Shown: positions 28,496-39,985, counted from the first letter of the stretch. The stretch: 64,000 nt of DNA from Sphingomonas pituitosa NBRC 102491 (GCF_001598435.1 NZ_BCYY01000005.1:1-64000); one strand, 5' to 3'. Numbers and translations are program-made. The notes: a model not told the origin generated them from the sequence alone.

Positions 28496-28921
28496 TCAGG
28501 CCAGTTCCCACTCCAGGCCTATCTGCGCCTTGAGCAGCTTGGAGACCGGGCAGTTCGCCTCGGCGCCCTTGGCGAGCGCCTCGAACTGTTCCTCGCTGAT
28601 GCCGGGGATCTCGGCGCGCAGCTTCAGGTCCGAACGGGTGATGGCAAAGCCGTCGCCATCCTGCTCCAGCTTCACCGCCGCCGTCGTTTCCAGCGTACCG
28701 TCGCTGAATCCCGCCTGGGCGAGCGCGAAGCTCAGCGCCATGGTGAAGCAGCCGGCGTGCGCCGCCGCGATCAGCTCTTCCGGGTTGGTGCCCTTCTCGT
28801 CGCCGAAGCGCGTGTTGAAGCTGTAGGGCGTCGCCTCCAGCACGCCCGAGGGGCTGGTCAGCTGGCCTTTGCCGGTCTTGCCGAAGCCGGTGTAGCGGGC
28901 AGTGGCGGTGCGCGTGGTCAT
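28496..28921 (-). CDS. osmC: OsmC-family peroxiredoxin
   Basis: 141 residues, usual for OsmC. The two catalytic cysteines are present: Cys58 in AAAHAGCFTMALSFAL and Cys124 in EANCPVSKLL, with NPEELIAAAHA preceding the first. OsmC reduces organic hydroperoxides using a Cys pair. FNTRFGDEKGTNPEE at the N-terminal side is typical. A terminator follows. Confidence 0.93.
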   Translation of the reverse strand: MTTRTATARYTGFGKTGKGQLTSPSGVLEATPYSFNTRFGDEKGTNPEELIAAAHAGCFTMALSFALAQAGFSDGTLETTAAVKLEQDGDGFAITRSDLKLRAEIPGISEEQFEALAKGAEANCPVSKLLKAQIGLEWELA

Positions 28922-28975
28922 GGCAGGCTCCTCGGAATCAAGACTGGCCGGGGAATCGACCCCGGCCCGTTCCTA

Positions 28976-29389
28976 TCATTTGCAGGTGACGTTGTTGCGA
29001 TCGACCGAGCGGCCTGCAGCGGCGCCGGCGGCAGCACCGAGCAGCGTGCCCAGCGTCTGCGATCCACCCGGCGCAATGAGGTTGCCGAGCAGGCCGCCGG
29101 CGACACCGCCGACGATCAGGCCGGTCGTGCCGTCGTTGCGGCGGCAATAATAGCGGCCGTCCTGCCCGCGATAGACGCGGTCGTTGCGCGACAGGCGACG
29201 CTCGCGGGCGCGCTGGTCCTCGCGATAATAGCGGTCGGCATAATAGCCGTTATAGGCCGGGTCCGGGCGGTTATAGTCGTAGTTGCGATAGCCGCCGTTA
29301 TTCGACGAGCCGAGGCCGTAGCCACCGCCCTCGGCGCAGCCGGAAACGAGCGTCGCCGCGGCGACCATGCTCAAAGCGAAAATGCGCAT
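28976..29389 (-). CDS. Glycine-zipper lipoprotein
   Basis: 137 residues from the ATG at 29389 (GGAGAGAGACCG upstream). Signal peptide with lipobox LVSGC, a Tyr/Asn/Arg-rich spacer (about 25-80), one Cys in YYCRRNDGT, then a glycine-zipper segment GLIVGGVAGGLLGNLIAPGG and LLGAAAGAAAGRSV typical of 2TM-glycine-zipper outer-membrane lipoproteins (SlyB/OmpA-like lineage). Likely an envelope stability protein; precise role unknown. Confidence 0.85.
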   Translation of the reverse strand: MRIFALSMVAAATLVSGCAEGGGYGLGSSNNGGYRNYDYNRPDPAYNGYYADRYYREDQRARERRLSRNDRVYRGQDGRYYCRRNDGTTGLIVGGVAGGLLGNLIAPGGSQTLGTLLGAAAGAAAGRSVDRNNVTCK

Positions 29390-29475
29390 CGGTCTCTCTC
29401 CTGATCCATGTTGCAAGTGGGTGGGCAATGCACGGCCGCTGCCAAGGTTGCGCGGCCGCGCCGATCCGGGGAGCG

Positions 29476-29970
29476 TCAGGAAGGCGCCGCATCGTTGCGA
29501 CGGAGCTCGTCGGCCTGACCGGCGACCAGCGTCGGGGCAGAGCCCCCAGCCAGTGCGGGCGCGAACGCCTCGCGCTCGTTGGCCGGGATGGGCGCGGTGG
29601 GATCGGGACGGAACTGCTCGATCGCGCGCCGGCTGCCGTCCGGATGGCTGTCGCCCATCAGGTCGGTCGGCACGGTGCCGGGCTCGGCCGCGGCGGCGCG
29701 ACGGTTGCGGAGCAGACCGAACGCGATCGCGCCGATCGCGCCAAGCCCCGTCGCCGCAATCGCGGCAAGGCCGGTCCTGCGCAGCGTCGAACGCTTCTGG
29801 ACCTTGGTGGCCGGCGCCGCCGCCTTGGGCGCGCGCTTCGGGCGCGCCTTGGGTGCGGGCTTCGCGGCTGCCGGCTCGGCCTTGGCGTCGGCCGCCGACG
29901 CGGTGGTTGGGGCCTTCGGCGTGCGCTTGCGCGGCGTGGTGGACTTCGGCGTCTTGCTGGCGGTGGCCAT
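29476..29970 (-). CDS. Lys/Ala/Pro-rich protein with one membrane segment
   Basis: 164 residues, ATG with AAAGGAGA upstream. Residues 1-63 are a basic Lys-Ala-Pro-Thr stretch reminiscent of histone-H1-like tails (KTPKSTTPRKRTPKAP). A hydrophobic helix follows (about 67-87, LAAIAATGLGAIGAIAFGLL), then an acidic/polar C-terminal tail. No enzyme motif. It could anchor nucleic acid or another acidic partner at the membrane, but that is a guess from composition. Confidence 0.65.
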   Translation of the reverse strand: MATASKTPKSTTPRKRTPKAPTTASAADAKAEPAAAKPAPKARPKRAPKAAAPATKVQKRSTLRRTGLAAIAATGLGAIGAIAFGLLRNRRAAAAEPGTVPTDLMGDSHPDGSRRAIEQFRPDPTAPIPANEREAFAPALAGGSAPTLVAGQADELRRNDAAPS

Positions 29971-30144
29971 CGAAATCTCCTTTCGGTTACGGCACGGTCA
30001 ACGGGCCGAGGCGCCGGCCGTTCCGCTCCCATCGCGATCACTTCTGCGCCCGCCCCGGAAAGGGCGGCGCAAGAAGCAGGGAAATCACACCGCGCGCCTC
30101 CCTTCCCGCGTGAACTTCCCGCCAAATCCTCCTATCTGACTCGC

Positions 30145-32892
30145 ATGCCCACCCGCTTTGCTTCCGTCCCCCATCGACGCGCCCTGATCGACCGCCGCGC
30201 CGTCGCCGAACGCCTCGCCGCGCTGGAGGCCCGCGACACCGCCGCGCTGCGCCAGGCCGGAGCCACGGAGCTCAAGGCGGCGCTCGATGCCGGGCAGGCG
30301 GAGATTGCGCGCCGCCTGGCGGAACACCCCTCCCGCGGGCTCGAAGCGGCAGCGGCCGGCGCCTTCCTCACCGATCAGATCCTGCGGCTGCTGTGGGACT
30401 TCACCGTCGAGCGGCTGCACCCCAACGCCAACCCCACCGCCGCCGAGCGGATGACGCTGATCGCGGTGGGCGGCTATGGGCGCGGCGAGATGGCGCCGCA
30501 TTCGGACATCGATATCGGCTTCCTCACGCCCTGGAAGGTCACCGGCTGGAGCGAGCAGGTGATCGAATCGATGCTCTACTCGCTGTGGGACATGCGGCTG
30601 AAGGTGGGCCATTCGTCGCGCTCGCTCGACGAGATGGTCCGCCAGGCCAAGGCCGACGTCACCGTCTGCACCGCGCTGCTCGAGGCGCGCTACGTCTGGG
30701 GCGATACCGAACTCTACGATCAGGCGGCGAAGCGCTTCAAGGCGGAGATCCAGGCGGACAGCGCCCGCGGCTTCATCACCGCCAAGCTGGAGGAGCGCAA
30801 CGCCCGCCACAAGAAGATGGGCGACAGCCGTTATGTCGTCGAACCCAATGTGAAGGAGGGCAAGGGCGGCCTGCGCGACCTGCACACGCTCTTCTGGATC
30901 GGCAAGTTCGCCTATAATGTCGGCGAGCCGGCCCAGCTGGTCGAAGCCGGGCTGCTGACCCCCGCCGAATATCGCCAGTTCCGCCGCGCCGAGAATTTCC
31001 TCTGGGCGGTGCGCTGCCAGCTGCACCTGATCACCAACCGGCCCGAGGACCGCCTGACGTTCGACGTCCAGCGCGAGATCGCCGACCGGATGCGCTTTGC
31101 CGATCGGCCCGGCATGTCCAAGGTCGAGCGGTTCATGCGCTATTACTTCCTCCAGGCGAAGGTGGTGGGCGACCTCACGGGCGTGTTCCTCGCGCATCTG
31201 GACGAGAAATTCGCCGCGCGCGGACGCCGCTTCGGCTTCCCGGCGTTGTGGCGCGGGCGGCGCAAGCTCAAGGGCTTCGTGCTCGAGCGCGGTCGCCTCG
31301 CCCTGCCGCGCGACACCTATTTCCGCGAGGATCCCGTCCGCCTGATCGAGCTGTTCGCGCTCGCCGACCAGCACGAGCTGGAGATCCATCCGCTGGCGAT
31401 GCGCGCCGCCGCCCGCGATGCCAAGCTGGTCGACGACGTCCGCAACGATCCCCGCGCCAACGCGCTGTTCCTCGAGGTGCTGACCTCGCCGCGCGATCCC
31501 GAGACGGTGCTGCGCTGGATGAACGAGGCCGGCGTGTTCGGCCGCTTCGTGCCCGACTTCGGCCGCGTCGTCGCGCAGATGCAGTTCGACATGTACCACC
31601 ACTATACGGTGGACGAGCATTCGATCCGCGCGATCGGGCTGCTCAGCCGGATCGAGAAAGGCCAGCTGAAGGAAGATCATCCGCTCGCCACCGGCCTGCT
31701 CCACCAGCTCGCTTCGCGCCGCGCGCTGTACGTCGCGGTATTGCTCCATGATATCGCCAAGGGCCGGAGCGGCGACCATTCGATCCTCGGCGCCGAAGTT
31801 GCGGAGCGGCTCTGCCCGCGTCTCGGCCTCACGCCGGGCGAAACCGAGATGGTCGCCTGGCTGGTGCGCTGGCACCTGCTGATGTCCGCAACCGCCTTCA
31901 AGCGCGACCTCGCCGACTTCAAGACCATCCTCGACTTCACCGCGCAGGTGCAGAGCGCCGAACGGCTGCGCATGCTGCTGGCGCTGACCGTGGTGGACAT
32001 CCGCGCGGTCGGCCCCGGCGTGTGGAACGGCTGGAAGCGCCAGTTGCTCGGCGGGCTGTACGAAGCCGCCGAGGAAGTGCTGCGGCTCGGCCACAAGCAG
32101 CGCGGCCGTACCGAGCGGATCGCCGCCAAGCAGGACGAACTGGGTGCGGCACTCGGCTGGACGCCCGCCAAGTTCGAGGCGTTCAAGCGCCGCTTCACCG
32201 AAAGCTACTGGATCGCGGAGCCCAGCGACGTGCTGGAGCGCAACGCGGCGATGGTGGCCGCGGCGGGAGAGTCCACGCTGCATGTCGAGGCACAGGTCTA
32301 TCCGGATCGCGGCGCGACGCTGGTGACGGTGTACGCCGCCGACCATCCGGGCCTGTTCTACCGGATCGCCGGTGCCATCCACGTCGCCGGCGGCAACATC
32401 ATCGACGCGCGGATCCACACGACGCGGGACGGCATGGCACTCGACAATTTCCTGGTGCAGGATCCGTTCGGCCAGCCATTCGACGAAGAGGCGCGGCTCA
32501 CCCGGCTGAAGACGGGCATCGCCGATGCGCTGGCGAACCGCGCACGCCTTTCCGAACGGCTCAAGACCAAGGCGCCGGTGCGCCCGCGCTCCGATGCCTT
32601 TTCGATCGAACCCAACGTGTTCATCGACAACAAGGCGTCGAACCGCTTCACGGTCATCGAAGTCAATGCGCGCGATCGGCCCGCCCTGCTCTACAGCCTG
32701 GCCAATGCGCTGTTCCAGTCGAAGGTGACGATCCACTCGGCGCATGTCGCGACCTATGGCGAGCGCGCGGTCGATACTTTCTATCTTACCGATCTGATCG
32801 GGGATAAGATCAGCTCGGCGTCGCGACTCAAGACGATCGAGCGGCGTCTCTTGGAGGCCGCGGCCGGCGAGGAGATCGCTCAGGCCGCCTGA
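30145..32892 (+). CDS. glnD: Bifunctional PII uridylyltransferase / uridylyl-removing enzyme
   Basis: 915 residues, usual length. GlnD senses glutamine and adds or removes UMP on PII. The nucleotidyltransferase motif is VGGYGRGEMAPHSDIDIGF (near residue 110), the HD hydrolase motif is VLLHDIAKGRSGDHSILGAE (near 530), and two C-terminal ACT domains begin at VTVYAADHPGLFYRIAGAI and IEVNARDRPALLYSLANAL. The start at 30145 matches the family N-terminus, although no strong ribosome site precedes it. Divergent from the gene at 29970. Confidence 0.97.
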   Translation: MPTRFASVPHRRALIDRRAVAERLAALEARDTAALRQAGATELKAALDAGQAEIARRLAEHPSRGLEAAAAGAFLTDQILRLLWDFTVERLHPNANPTAAERMTLIAVGGYGRGEMAPHSDIDIGFLTPWKVTGWSEQVIESMLYSLWDMRLKVGHSSRSLDEMVRQAKADVTVCTALLEARYVWGDTELYDQAAKRFKAEIQADSARGFITAKLEERNARHKKMGDSRYVVEPNVKEGKGGLRDLHTLFWIGKFAYNVGEPAQLVEAGLLTPAEYRQFRRAENFLWAVRCQLHLITNRPEDRLTFDVQREIADRMRFADRPGMSKVERFMRYYFLQAKVVGDLTGVFLAHLDEKFAARGRRFGFPALWRGRRKLKGFVLERGRLALPRDTYFREDPVRLIELFALADQHELEIHPLAMRAAARDAKLVDDVRNDPRANALFLEVLTSPRDPETVLRWMNEAGVFGRFVPDFGRVVAQMQFDMYHHYTVDEHSIRAIGLLSRIEKGQLKEDHPLATGLLHQLASRRALYVAVLLHDIAKGRSGDHSILGAEVAERLCPRLGLTPGETEMVAWLVRWHLLMSATAFKRDLADFKTILDFTAQVQSAERLRMLLALTVVDIRAVGPGVWNGWKRQLLGGLYEAAEEVLRLGHKQRGRTERIAAKQDELGAALGWTPAKFEAFKRRFTESYWIAEPSDVLERNAAMVAAAGESTLHVEAQVYPDRGATLVTVYAADHPGLFYRIAGAIHVAGGNIIDARIHTTRDGMALDNFLVQDPFGQPFDEEARLTRLKTGIADALANRARLSERLKTKAPVRPRSDAFSIEPNVFIDNKASNRFTVIEVNARDRPALLYSLANALFQSKVTIHSAHVATYGERAVDTFYLTDLIGDKISSASRLKTIERRLLEAAAGEEIAQAA

Positions 32893-32905
32893 TCGGGGGA
32901 CGGAC

Positions 32906-33289
32906 ATGCCGGTAGTTGGGCTGGGCGGCTTTTTCTTTCGCGCGCAGGATCCGGAAGGGCTGAAGGCCTGGTACCAGGAAATGCTGGGCGTCGGTGGCGG
33001 GTGCGGCACCGATTCGACCGGTCAGACGAGCCCGTGGTTCTGGCATCCGGAGCCCGGCGGCGTCATCTTCCAGCCCTTCCCCGCGGACAGCAGCTACTAC
33101 GCGGCGGACAAGCAGGTGATGCTCAATCTCCGGGTGATCGACCTCGACAGCCTGTTGGAGCAGCTCAACGCCGCCGGCATCGCCATCGAGACGCGCGCCG
33201 AATGGGACACGCCCGAGACGGGTCGCTTCGCCCGCATCCACGATCCCGAGGGCAACCCGATCGAACTATGGGAACCCCCGGCGGAGTAG
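32906..33289 (+). CDS. VOC-superfamily (glyoxalase-like) protein
   Basis: 127 residues. Two beta-alpha-beta-beta-beta modules: LGGFFFRAQDPEGLKAWYQEMLG at the N-terminus and FARIHDPEGNPIELWEP at the C-terminus, the standard vicinal-oxygen-chelate pattern with the final Glu as a likely metal ligand. Members include glyoxalases, dioxygenases and antibiotic-binding proteins; substrate unknown. It starts 13 nt after glnD and may be cotranscribed. Confidence 0.85.
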   Translation: MPVVGLGGFFFRAQDPEGLKAWYQEMLGVGGGCGTDSTGQTSPWFWHPEPGGVIFQPFPADSSYYAADKQVMLNLRVIDLDSLLEQLNAAGIAIETRAEWDTPETGRFARIHDPEGNPIELWEPPAE

Positions 33290-33310
33290 GAGATACAGCT
33301 CCCCCACCAT

Positions 33311-33406
33311 CGTCATCCCGGCGAAAGCCGGGATCCATTGGGGCCTCCGTGGTGGCTCCTGCTCGGGCGTAGAGGCGACTGGATCCCGGCTTTCGCCGGG
33401 ATGACG
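33311..33406. repeat. REP doublet (REPIN-like), copy 1
   Basis: Two inverted arms, 33311-33337 and 33380-33406, perfectly complementary over 27 bp (CGTCATCCCGGCGAAAGCCG... and its reverse complement), separated by 42 bp. Each arm also folds into its own GGC-GAAA-GCC hairpin. Copies of the same 96-97 bp layout occur at 39207, 39390 and 42187. Confidence 0.9.
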
Positions 33407-33426
33407 CCGCTGGGTGGGCGCGCCAT

Positions 33427-33909
33427 TCAACCCGACCCCGTCCCGAACGGCAGGATGCTCTCCAGCGTCTCCCGCGGCGGCGCTCCCGGCACCATCACCC
33501 CCTGCCGCAGCAGGAACACGTGACGGACGATCTCCGCCTGCTGCTCGATGCCGTAGCGCGCCAGCGTCCAGCCCGGCTTGATGCTGTAGTGGTAGCGACA
33601 GAACGGGTGCCGCCGCAGTACGAGGTGGAGGCCCTGCTGGTGCTGCCAGACATGCACCAGCTCATGAATCAGATGCCCCTGCAGGCCCAGCCCGGCGCTG
33701 GCGAAGCACGCGCGATAGGCATCGCCGGCGGGATGGAAGTGGAGATGCCCGCGCGGCGCCATCGTCACGTTGCGGGGCTGGAAGGGAAACCACTTGCGCC
33801 GGTAGATGCGCACCGGATCGAGATCGATCGCGTTGCCGAACATGCTCCGGGCAAGCGCCCGCTCGGCATCGGTGAGGGGGCGGCCCGATCGCGGACTCTC
33901 GCCGGACAT
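33427..33909 (-). CDS. HExxH-motif protein ('vgr related' type)
   Basis: 160 residues. It contains HLIHELVHVWQHQQG, a zinc-metallopeptidase-like HExxH core, preceded by NVTMAPRGHLHFHPAG. No signal peptide. I recall similar sphingomonad proteins annotated as 'vgr related', but no secretion-system genes are nearby and the resemblance to VgrG is not evident. A peptidase role is possible if the motif is functional; no third zinc ligand was identified. It lies 18 bp downstream of the prolyl oligopeptidase gene. Confidence 0.75.
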   Translation of the reverse strand: MSGESPRSGRPLTDAERALARSMFGNAIDLDPVRIYRRKWFPFQPRNVTMAPRGHLHFHPAGDAYRACFASAGLGLQGHLIHELVHVWQHQQGLHLVLRRHPFCRYHYSIKPGWTLARYGIEQQAEIVRHVFLLRQGVMVPGAPPRETLESILPFGTGSG

Positions 33910-33927
33910 GGCCGCCCTCCCCCCTGC

Positions 33928-36069
<2,142 letters not shown>

Positions 36070-36170
36070 TCAAGGGCTCCCTGAGAATGCGCCCACCCTA
36101 GGGAGCCCTGCCCTGCGGCTCAAGCCGGACCCGTCAACTCGATCGCTCAGGCAAAGGACGCAGCACAAAC

Positions 36171-36203
36171 GAAAGGGGCGGCCGCTGCTGCGACCGCCCT
36201 TCC
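36171..36203 (-). terminator. Terminator-like hairpin after rplQ
   Basis: On the minus strand AGGGCGGTCGC can pair, with one bulge and one G-T pair, with GCGGCCGCCCCT, followed by TTTCG. It lies about 26 bp after the rplQ stop and would end the alpha operon. Confidence 0.5.
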
Positions 36204-36228
36204 CTTGTTCGGTTCGAACGAATGCCGA

Positions 36229-36651
36229 TCAGGCGGCTTCGTCGAAATCCTCGTCCGAGATCACCGGACCCGAATCCTGGCCCTTGGCCGAAACGTCGCG
36301 ATCGACGAACTCGATGATCGCCATCGGCGACGCGTCCGAGGCGCGGATGCCGGCCTTGATGATGCGGGTGTAGCCGCCGTTGCGATCAGCATAGCGCGCG
36401 GCCAGCACGTCGAACAGCTTCACCAGCTGGGCGTCGTCCATCAGGCGCGAATGGGCCAGACGACGGTTGGACAGGCCACCCTTCTTGGCGAGGGTGATCA
36501 GCTTCTCGACGTAAGGACGCAGTTCCTTCGCCTTGGCGACGGTGGTGGTGATCTGCTCGTGCTTGATGAGCGCGGCGCTCATGTTGCGGAACAGGGCAAT
36601 ACGGTGAGCCGAGGTACGCTGCAGCTTACGACCGCCTACACGATGGCGCAT
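36229..36651 (-). CDS. rplQ: 50S ribosomal protein L17
   Basis: 140 residues. [23 protein letters not shown] is the invariant L17 start, and [10 protein letters not shown] and [10 protein letters not shown] follow. An acidic tail of about 20 residues ([18 protein letters not shown]) extends the core. Last gene of the alpha operon, 225 bp after rpoA with structured DNA between. Confidence 0.98.
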   Translation of the reverse strand: MRHRVGGRKLQRTSAHRIALFRNMSAALIKHEQITTTVAKAKELRPYVEKLITLAKKGGLSNRRLAHSRLMDDAQLVKLFDVLAARYADRNGGYTRIIKAGIRASDASPMAIIEFVDRDVSAKGQDSGPVISDEDFDEAA

Positions 36652-36741
36652 GATATCTTCCTTTCGTTCGTTAAGGGGCCGTTCGACGGAACCCCAGACC
36701 AGGCGGTGCGATCAGGGCCACCGCCCATAACCCTGAGTTTA

Positions 36742-36768
36742 GGAAGTTTAGGCTCGTGCCAAACTTCC
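36742..36768. repeat. 8-bp hairpin in the rpoA-rplQ gap
   Basis: GGAAGTTT (36742-36749) pairs with AAACTTCC (36761-36768), loop 11 nt. With the larger hairpin at 36830 it fills the gap between rpoA and rplQ. Confidence 0.5.
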
Positions 36769-36829
36769 CGTGCTGGCCGCCGCGGCAGAGCCGCGTCGTC
36801 GGTCGGAGCCTTCGGCCCCGCCGGCCGGG

Positions 36830-36875
36830 CCTCGCGATCAACCCGGGATTGGCGATGCCAATCCCGGACGCGAGG
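36830..36875 (-). promoter_or_regulatory. Nested hairpin directly after rpoA
   Basis: An inner perfect 11-bp stem (36843-36853 with 36857-36867, 3-nt loop) sits inside an outer 7-bp stem (36830-36836 with 36869-36875). It begins one base after the rpoA stop. There is no T tract, so it may be an mRNA stabiliser, a processing site or a Rho-independent-like pause that lowers rplQ expression. Confidence 0.6.
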
Positions 36876-36876
36876 C

Positions 36877-37944
36877 TCAGCCCATGATCTCCTGCTCGAG
36901 CTTCTTGGCCATTTCCTCGATGTTCTCGGGCGGCCAGCCCGGGATTTCCATGCCCAGGCGCAGGCCCATGCTGGAGAGGACTTCCTTGATCTCGTTGAGC
37001 GACTTGCGGCCGAAGTTCGGCGTGCGCAGCATCTCGGCTTCGGTCTTCTGGACCAGATCGCCGATATAGATGATGTTGTCGTTCTTGAGGCAGTTGGCCG
37101 AGCGGACCGAAAGCTCCAGCTCGTCGACCTTCTTGAGCAGATAGCGGTTGATCTGCGCGGCATCGCCGGCAGCACCTTCCGCCGGAGCCGCTGCCGGCGC
37201 CATGCCGACCGGGGCTGCCCGGGTGATCGACGAATCGTCGAAGTGGACGAACAGCGCCAGCTGGTCCTGCAGGATCCGCGCGGCATAGGCCAGCGAGTCC
37301 TCCGGGGTCACCGTGCCGTCGGTCTCGACGGTCAGCGTGAGCTTGTCGTAATCGAGCTCCTGGCCGACGCGGGTGTTCTCGACCTTGTACGAGACCTGAC
37401 GGACCGGGCTGAACAGCGCATCGATCGGGATCAGGCCGATCGGCGCATCGGCCGGACGGTTCGCGGTAGCAGGCACATAGCCCTTACCCACGTCCGCGGT
37501 CAGTTCCATGTTCAGCGTCGCGCCGTCGTCGAGATGGCAGATCACCAGCTCGGGGTTCATCACTTCGATGTCGCCCGAAACCGCGATGTCGCCCGCCTTC
37601 ACTTCCGCCGGGCCGGTGGCCGACAGCTGGAGACGCTTCGGGCCTTCGCCCTGCATCTTGAGCGCGATCTGCTTCACGTTGAGGACGATGTCGGTCACGT
37701 CCTCGCGGACACCAGCGAGCGACGAGAATTCGTGCAGCACGTTCTCGATCTTGATCGAGGTGACCGCCGCGCCCTGCAGCGACGACAGCAGCACGCGCCG
37801 CAGCGCGTTGCCGAGCGTCAGGCCGAAGCCACGCTCCAGCGGCTCGGCGACGAACGTCGACTTCCGCTTGGGATCGCCACCGGGCTTCTTCTCGAGGCCG
37901 TTGGGCTTCTTGAGTTCCTGCCAGTTCTTAGCGTTGACCGACAC
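36877..37944 (-). CDS. rpoA: RNA polymerase subunit alpha
   Basis: 355 residues. The N-terminal dimer domain contains [25 protein letters not shown] and [14 protein letters not shown]. An Ala/Pro-rich linker (about 247-262) leads to the C-terminal domain that binds UP elements and activators ([42 protein letters not shown]). About 20 extra N-terminal residues precede the core. Confidence 0.99.
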   Translation of the reverse strand: MSVNAKNWQELKKPNGLEKKPGGDPKRKSTFVAEPLERGFGLTLGNALRRVLLSSLQGAAVTSIKIENVLHEFSSLAGVREDVTDIVLNVKQIALKMQGEGPKRLQLSATGPAEVKAGDIAVSGDIEVMNPELVICHLDDGATLNMELTADVGKGYVPATANRPADAPIGLIPIDALFSPVRQVSYKVENTRVGQELDYDKLTLTVETDGTVTPEDSLAYAARILQDQLALFVHFDDSSITRAAPVGMAPAAAPAEGAAGDAAQINRYLLKKVDELELSVRSANCLKNDNIIYIGDLVQKTEAEMLRTPNFGRKSLNEIKEVLSSMGLRLGMEIPGWPPENIEEMAKKLEQEIMG

Positions 37945-38044
37945 GGGCTTTCCTCATGTTGGGCGGGGAAGAGGCATTCCCCGCCAGGTATTTACTGCAA
38001 GACCGCGAAACCCGCCTCAGGGCCCGCGGTGCAAGCAGGACGTA

Positions 38045-38434
38045 TCAGACGCGACGGCGCTTCGAGGGACGCACGCCGTTGTGCGGGATCGGCGTCACGT
38101 CCCGGATCGAGGTGATCTGGAAGCCGACGGCCTGCAGCGCGCGGAGCGCCGACTCACGGCCCGAACCCGGACCCTTCACTTCGACCTCGAGGGTGCGCAC
38201 GCCGTGCTCGGCGGCCTTGCGGCCGGCGTCTTCGGCGGCAACCTGGGCTGCGTACGGGGTCGACTTGCGCGAGCCCTTGAAGCCCATCATGCCCGCCGAC
38301 GACCAGCTGATCGCGTTGCCCTGCGCGTCGGTGATGGTGATCATGGTGTTGTTGAAGCTGGCGTTCACATGCGCGACGCCGGCGGTGATGTTCTTGCGTT
38401 CGCGACGGCGAATACGCTGCGGTTCACGTGCCAT
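38045..38434 (-). CDS. rpsK: 30S ribosomal protein S11
   Basis: 129 residues. [42 protein letters not shown] and [17 protein letters not shown] are diagnostic. Second gene of the rpsM-rpsK-rpoA-rplQ operon. Confidence 0.99.
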   Translation of the reverse strand: MAREPQRIRRRERKNITAGVAHVNASFNNTMITITDAQGNAISWSSAGMMGFKGSRKSTPYAAQVAAEDAGRKAAEHGVRTLEVEVKGPGSGRESALRALQAVGFQITSIRDVTPIPHNGVRPSKRRRV

Positions 38435-38507
38435 TTGGAATTTCCTGACCTAGAAGCTTGGTGCCTGGAGGCGCGAGGCCTCGGGAGAAGAGATCCGCTT
38501 GCGCGAA

Positions 38508-38876
38508 TTACTTCTTCTTGCCGGCGATCGGCTTGGCCTTGCCCTTGCGGGTGCGCGCATTGGTGTGCGTGCGCTGGCCACGGACCGGCAGGCCCTTGCG
38601 GTGACGCAGGCCGCGATAGCAGGCCAGGTCCATCAGGCGCTTGATGTTCATCGCCACCTGGCGACGAAGATCACCTTCCACGGTGTAACCGGCGTCGATC
38701 GCCTCGCGGATCTGCAGCACTTCCTGATCGCTCAGGTCCTGCACGCGGCGCTCCGGCGCAATGCCCAGCTGCGTGGTCAGTTCCTTGGCCTTGGTCGCGC
38801 CAATGCCGTGGATATACTGCAGCGCGATGACGACGCGCTTGTTGGTCGGGATGTTTACACCCGCAATACGTGCCAT
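38508..38876 (-). CDS. rpsM: 30S ribosomal protein S13
   Basis: 122 residues from the ATG at 38876 ([19 protein letters not shown]); a longer in-frame reading to 39104 is non-family sequence crossing the promoter. [24 protein letters not shown] is the S13 C-terminal signature. A promoter-like site is found 140-168 bp upstream. Confidence 0.99.
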   Translation of the reverse strand: MARIAGVNIPTNKRVVIALQYIHGIGATKAKELTTQLGIAPERRVQDLSDQEVLQIREAIDAGYTVEGDLRRQVAMNIKRLMDLACYRGLRHRKGLPVRGQRTHTNARTRKGKAKPIAGKKK

Positions 38877-39015
38877 GAAATATATTCTCCCAGCTCCACG
38901 AGGCACTGCATGGCAGCGGCGCCCCATCTCGTAGCGTTGCCTTCCGAAATGCAGCCGCACGACGGACGCATGACGCGTGACGCGCCGCCGCATGTTACTG
39001 TTTCGGAAGTTGGGC

Positions 39016-39044
39016 GAGATACGGGGCCGCAGGCGAGCTGTCAA
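39016..39044 (-). promoter_or_regulatory. Promoter-like site for rpsM-rpsK-rpoA-rplQ
   Basis: On the minus strand, TTGACA (39044-39039), a 17-nt spacer and TATCTC (39021-39016). A consensus -35 and correct spacing suggest a strong sigma-70-type promoter; the leader to rpsM would be about 130 nt. Confidence 0.7.
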
Positions 39045-39206
39045 GCGCCGCGGGGCCGGAAAATGCTGAACCCCTTCTATATAGCAAGGTTCCCGGCCCG
39101 CCAAGCGGAGCCGTGCGCGTGAAGGCGAAGCGCGTCCCGTTTCGGATAGGGGGGGGTGGGGCTAGTATCAAGTTGCAAGGAAAAGAACGCATCGCCGCCC
39201 CCGCGC

Positions 39207-39302
39207 CGTCACCCCGGCGAAAGCCGGGGTCCATTGGGGCCTCGCTATCGGCTTTTGCCCCGACTGCGCGGCGAATGGATCCCGGCTTTCGCCGGGATGA
39301 CG
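39207..39302. repeat. REP doublet, copy 2
   Basis: 96 bp with the same end arms as the copy at 33311 (CGTCACCCCGGCGAAAGCCG... and ...CTTTCGCCGGGATGACG). The left arm differs by C for T changes that keep the hairpin paired. Confidence 0.88.
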
Positions 39303-39389
39303 GAGTGCGGCTGGCCCAACCAGCCTCCATACATTCTGATACGAATCCCCCGCCGGCTCACGCCAGGAACGCGCCACTCCGCACCCCAC

Positions 39390-39486
39390 CGTCATTCCCG
39401 CGAAGGCGGGAATCCATTCGCCTGTGCGCTGGGGGAAAGAACCGCGATACCAGCGCCAATGGATCCCCGCCTTCGAGGGGATGACG
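39390..39486. repeat. REP doublet, copy 3 (divergent arms)
   Basis: 97 bp: left arm CGTCATTCCCGCGAAGGCGG, right arm CCCGCCTTCGAGGGGATGACG. It is a variant of the family in which both arms carry CGAAGGCGG instead of GCGAAAGCC. Confidence 0.82.
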
Positions 39487-39500
39487 GCGGTTTTTGGTGG

Positions 39501-39911
39501 TTAGCTGCCGTTCGGTTCTGCGAGGCGAAACGGGTGTCGCGGGTTCCGGCGGACAAACTCGTCAACCTCGCGCAAGCGCTCTGGAAACGCCTCTGCCTCT
39601 CGCCATCGGGTGTGATTTACAAAACGAAATCCGGCCAGCCAGAGAGCACGAACCTTGTCCCACTGCTCTTTGTCGGACTTCTTGGGCACCTTGAACGCAC
39701 GTCCCATCGAGTGAAGTGCGCCGCCACATTCCGGGCACTTGCCAGCAGCCTCGTCCGGCAGCTTCCACGACTTACGGCAGATGAAGCAGGCATGCGGCCA
39801 AAGGCAGAGTGGTCCCCGATGGTAGGGGACCGCCGCCGTCACGGGCAACGCTCTGTTACCCGACGCGCGACGAAGTTCCATTCGCTCTGACTTTGACGGA
39901 CCTTGGGCCAT
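39501..39911 (-). CDS. Zinc-ribbon protein, function unknown
   Basis: 136 residues; an internal ATG at 39881 is an alternative start, and neither has a clear ribosome site. The zinc ribbon is CFICRKSWKLP and KCPECGGALHSMGRAFK, with four cysteines as two CxxC pairs, followed by KVPKKSDKEQWDKVRALWLAGFRF. This pattern recurs in many bacterial proteins without known function. The gene lies just downstream of adk's terminator on the same strand and is less GC-rich than its neighbours. Confidence 0.75.
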   Translation of the reverse strand: MAQGPSKSERMELRRASGNRALPVTAAVPYHRGPLCLWPHACFICRKSWKLPDEAAGKCPECGGALHSMGRAFKVPKKSDKEQWDKVRALWLAGFRFVNHTRWREAEAFPERLREVDEFVRRNPRHPFRLAEPNGS

Positions 39912-39985
39912 TGGCGCAATATGCGATCAAGCTGCGAACGACCGCAAGTGGGGCGGAAGCGGACGAAGCGACCCCACCCGGAATC

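Larger units (their letters stand above)
38877..39500. other. 624-bp gene-free stretch before rpsM
   Basis: It holds the promoter-like site at 39016-39044 and two REP doublets at 39207-39302 and 39390-39486. Short open frames across the doublets encode the SRRKPGSI / MDPGFRR type of peptide that such repeats always give, so they are not genes. Confidence 0.7.

Noticed and set aside
30393..30917. Alternative plus-strand frame within glnD
   Set aside because: Frame-shifted shadow; the glnD frame carries the GGYGRGEMAPHSDID and HD motifs.
36781..36795. CGCGGC-AGA-GCCGCG hairpin between rpoA and rplQ as a separate terminator
   Set aside because: Only a 6-bp stem with no T tract; treated as part of the structured gap.
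38995..39330. Open frames with SRRKPGSI and MDPGFRRGDG peptides
   Set aside because: These are translations of REP doublet arms and cross a promoter; the same peptides appear at every copy.
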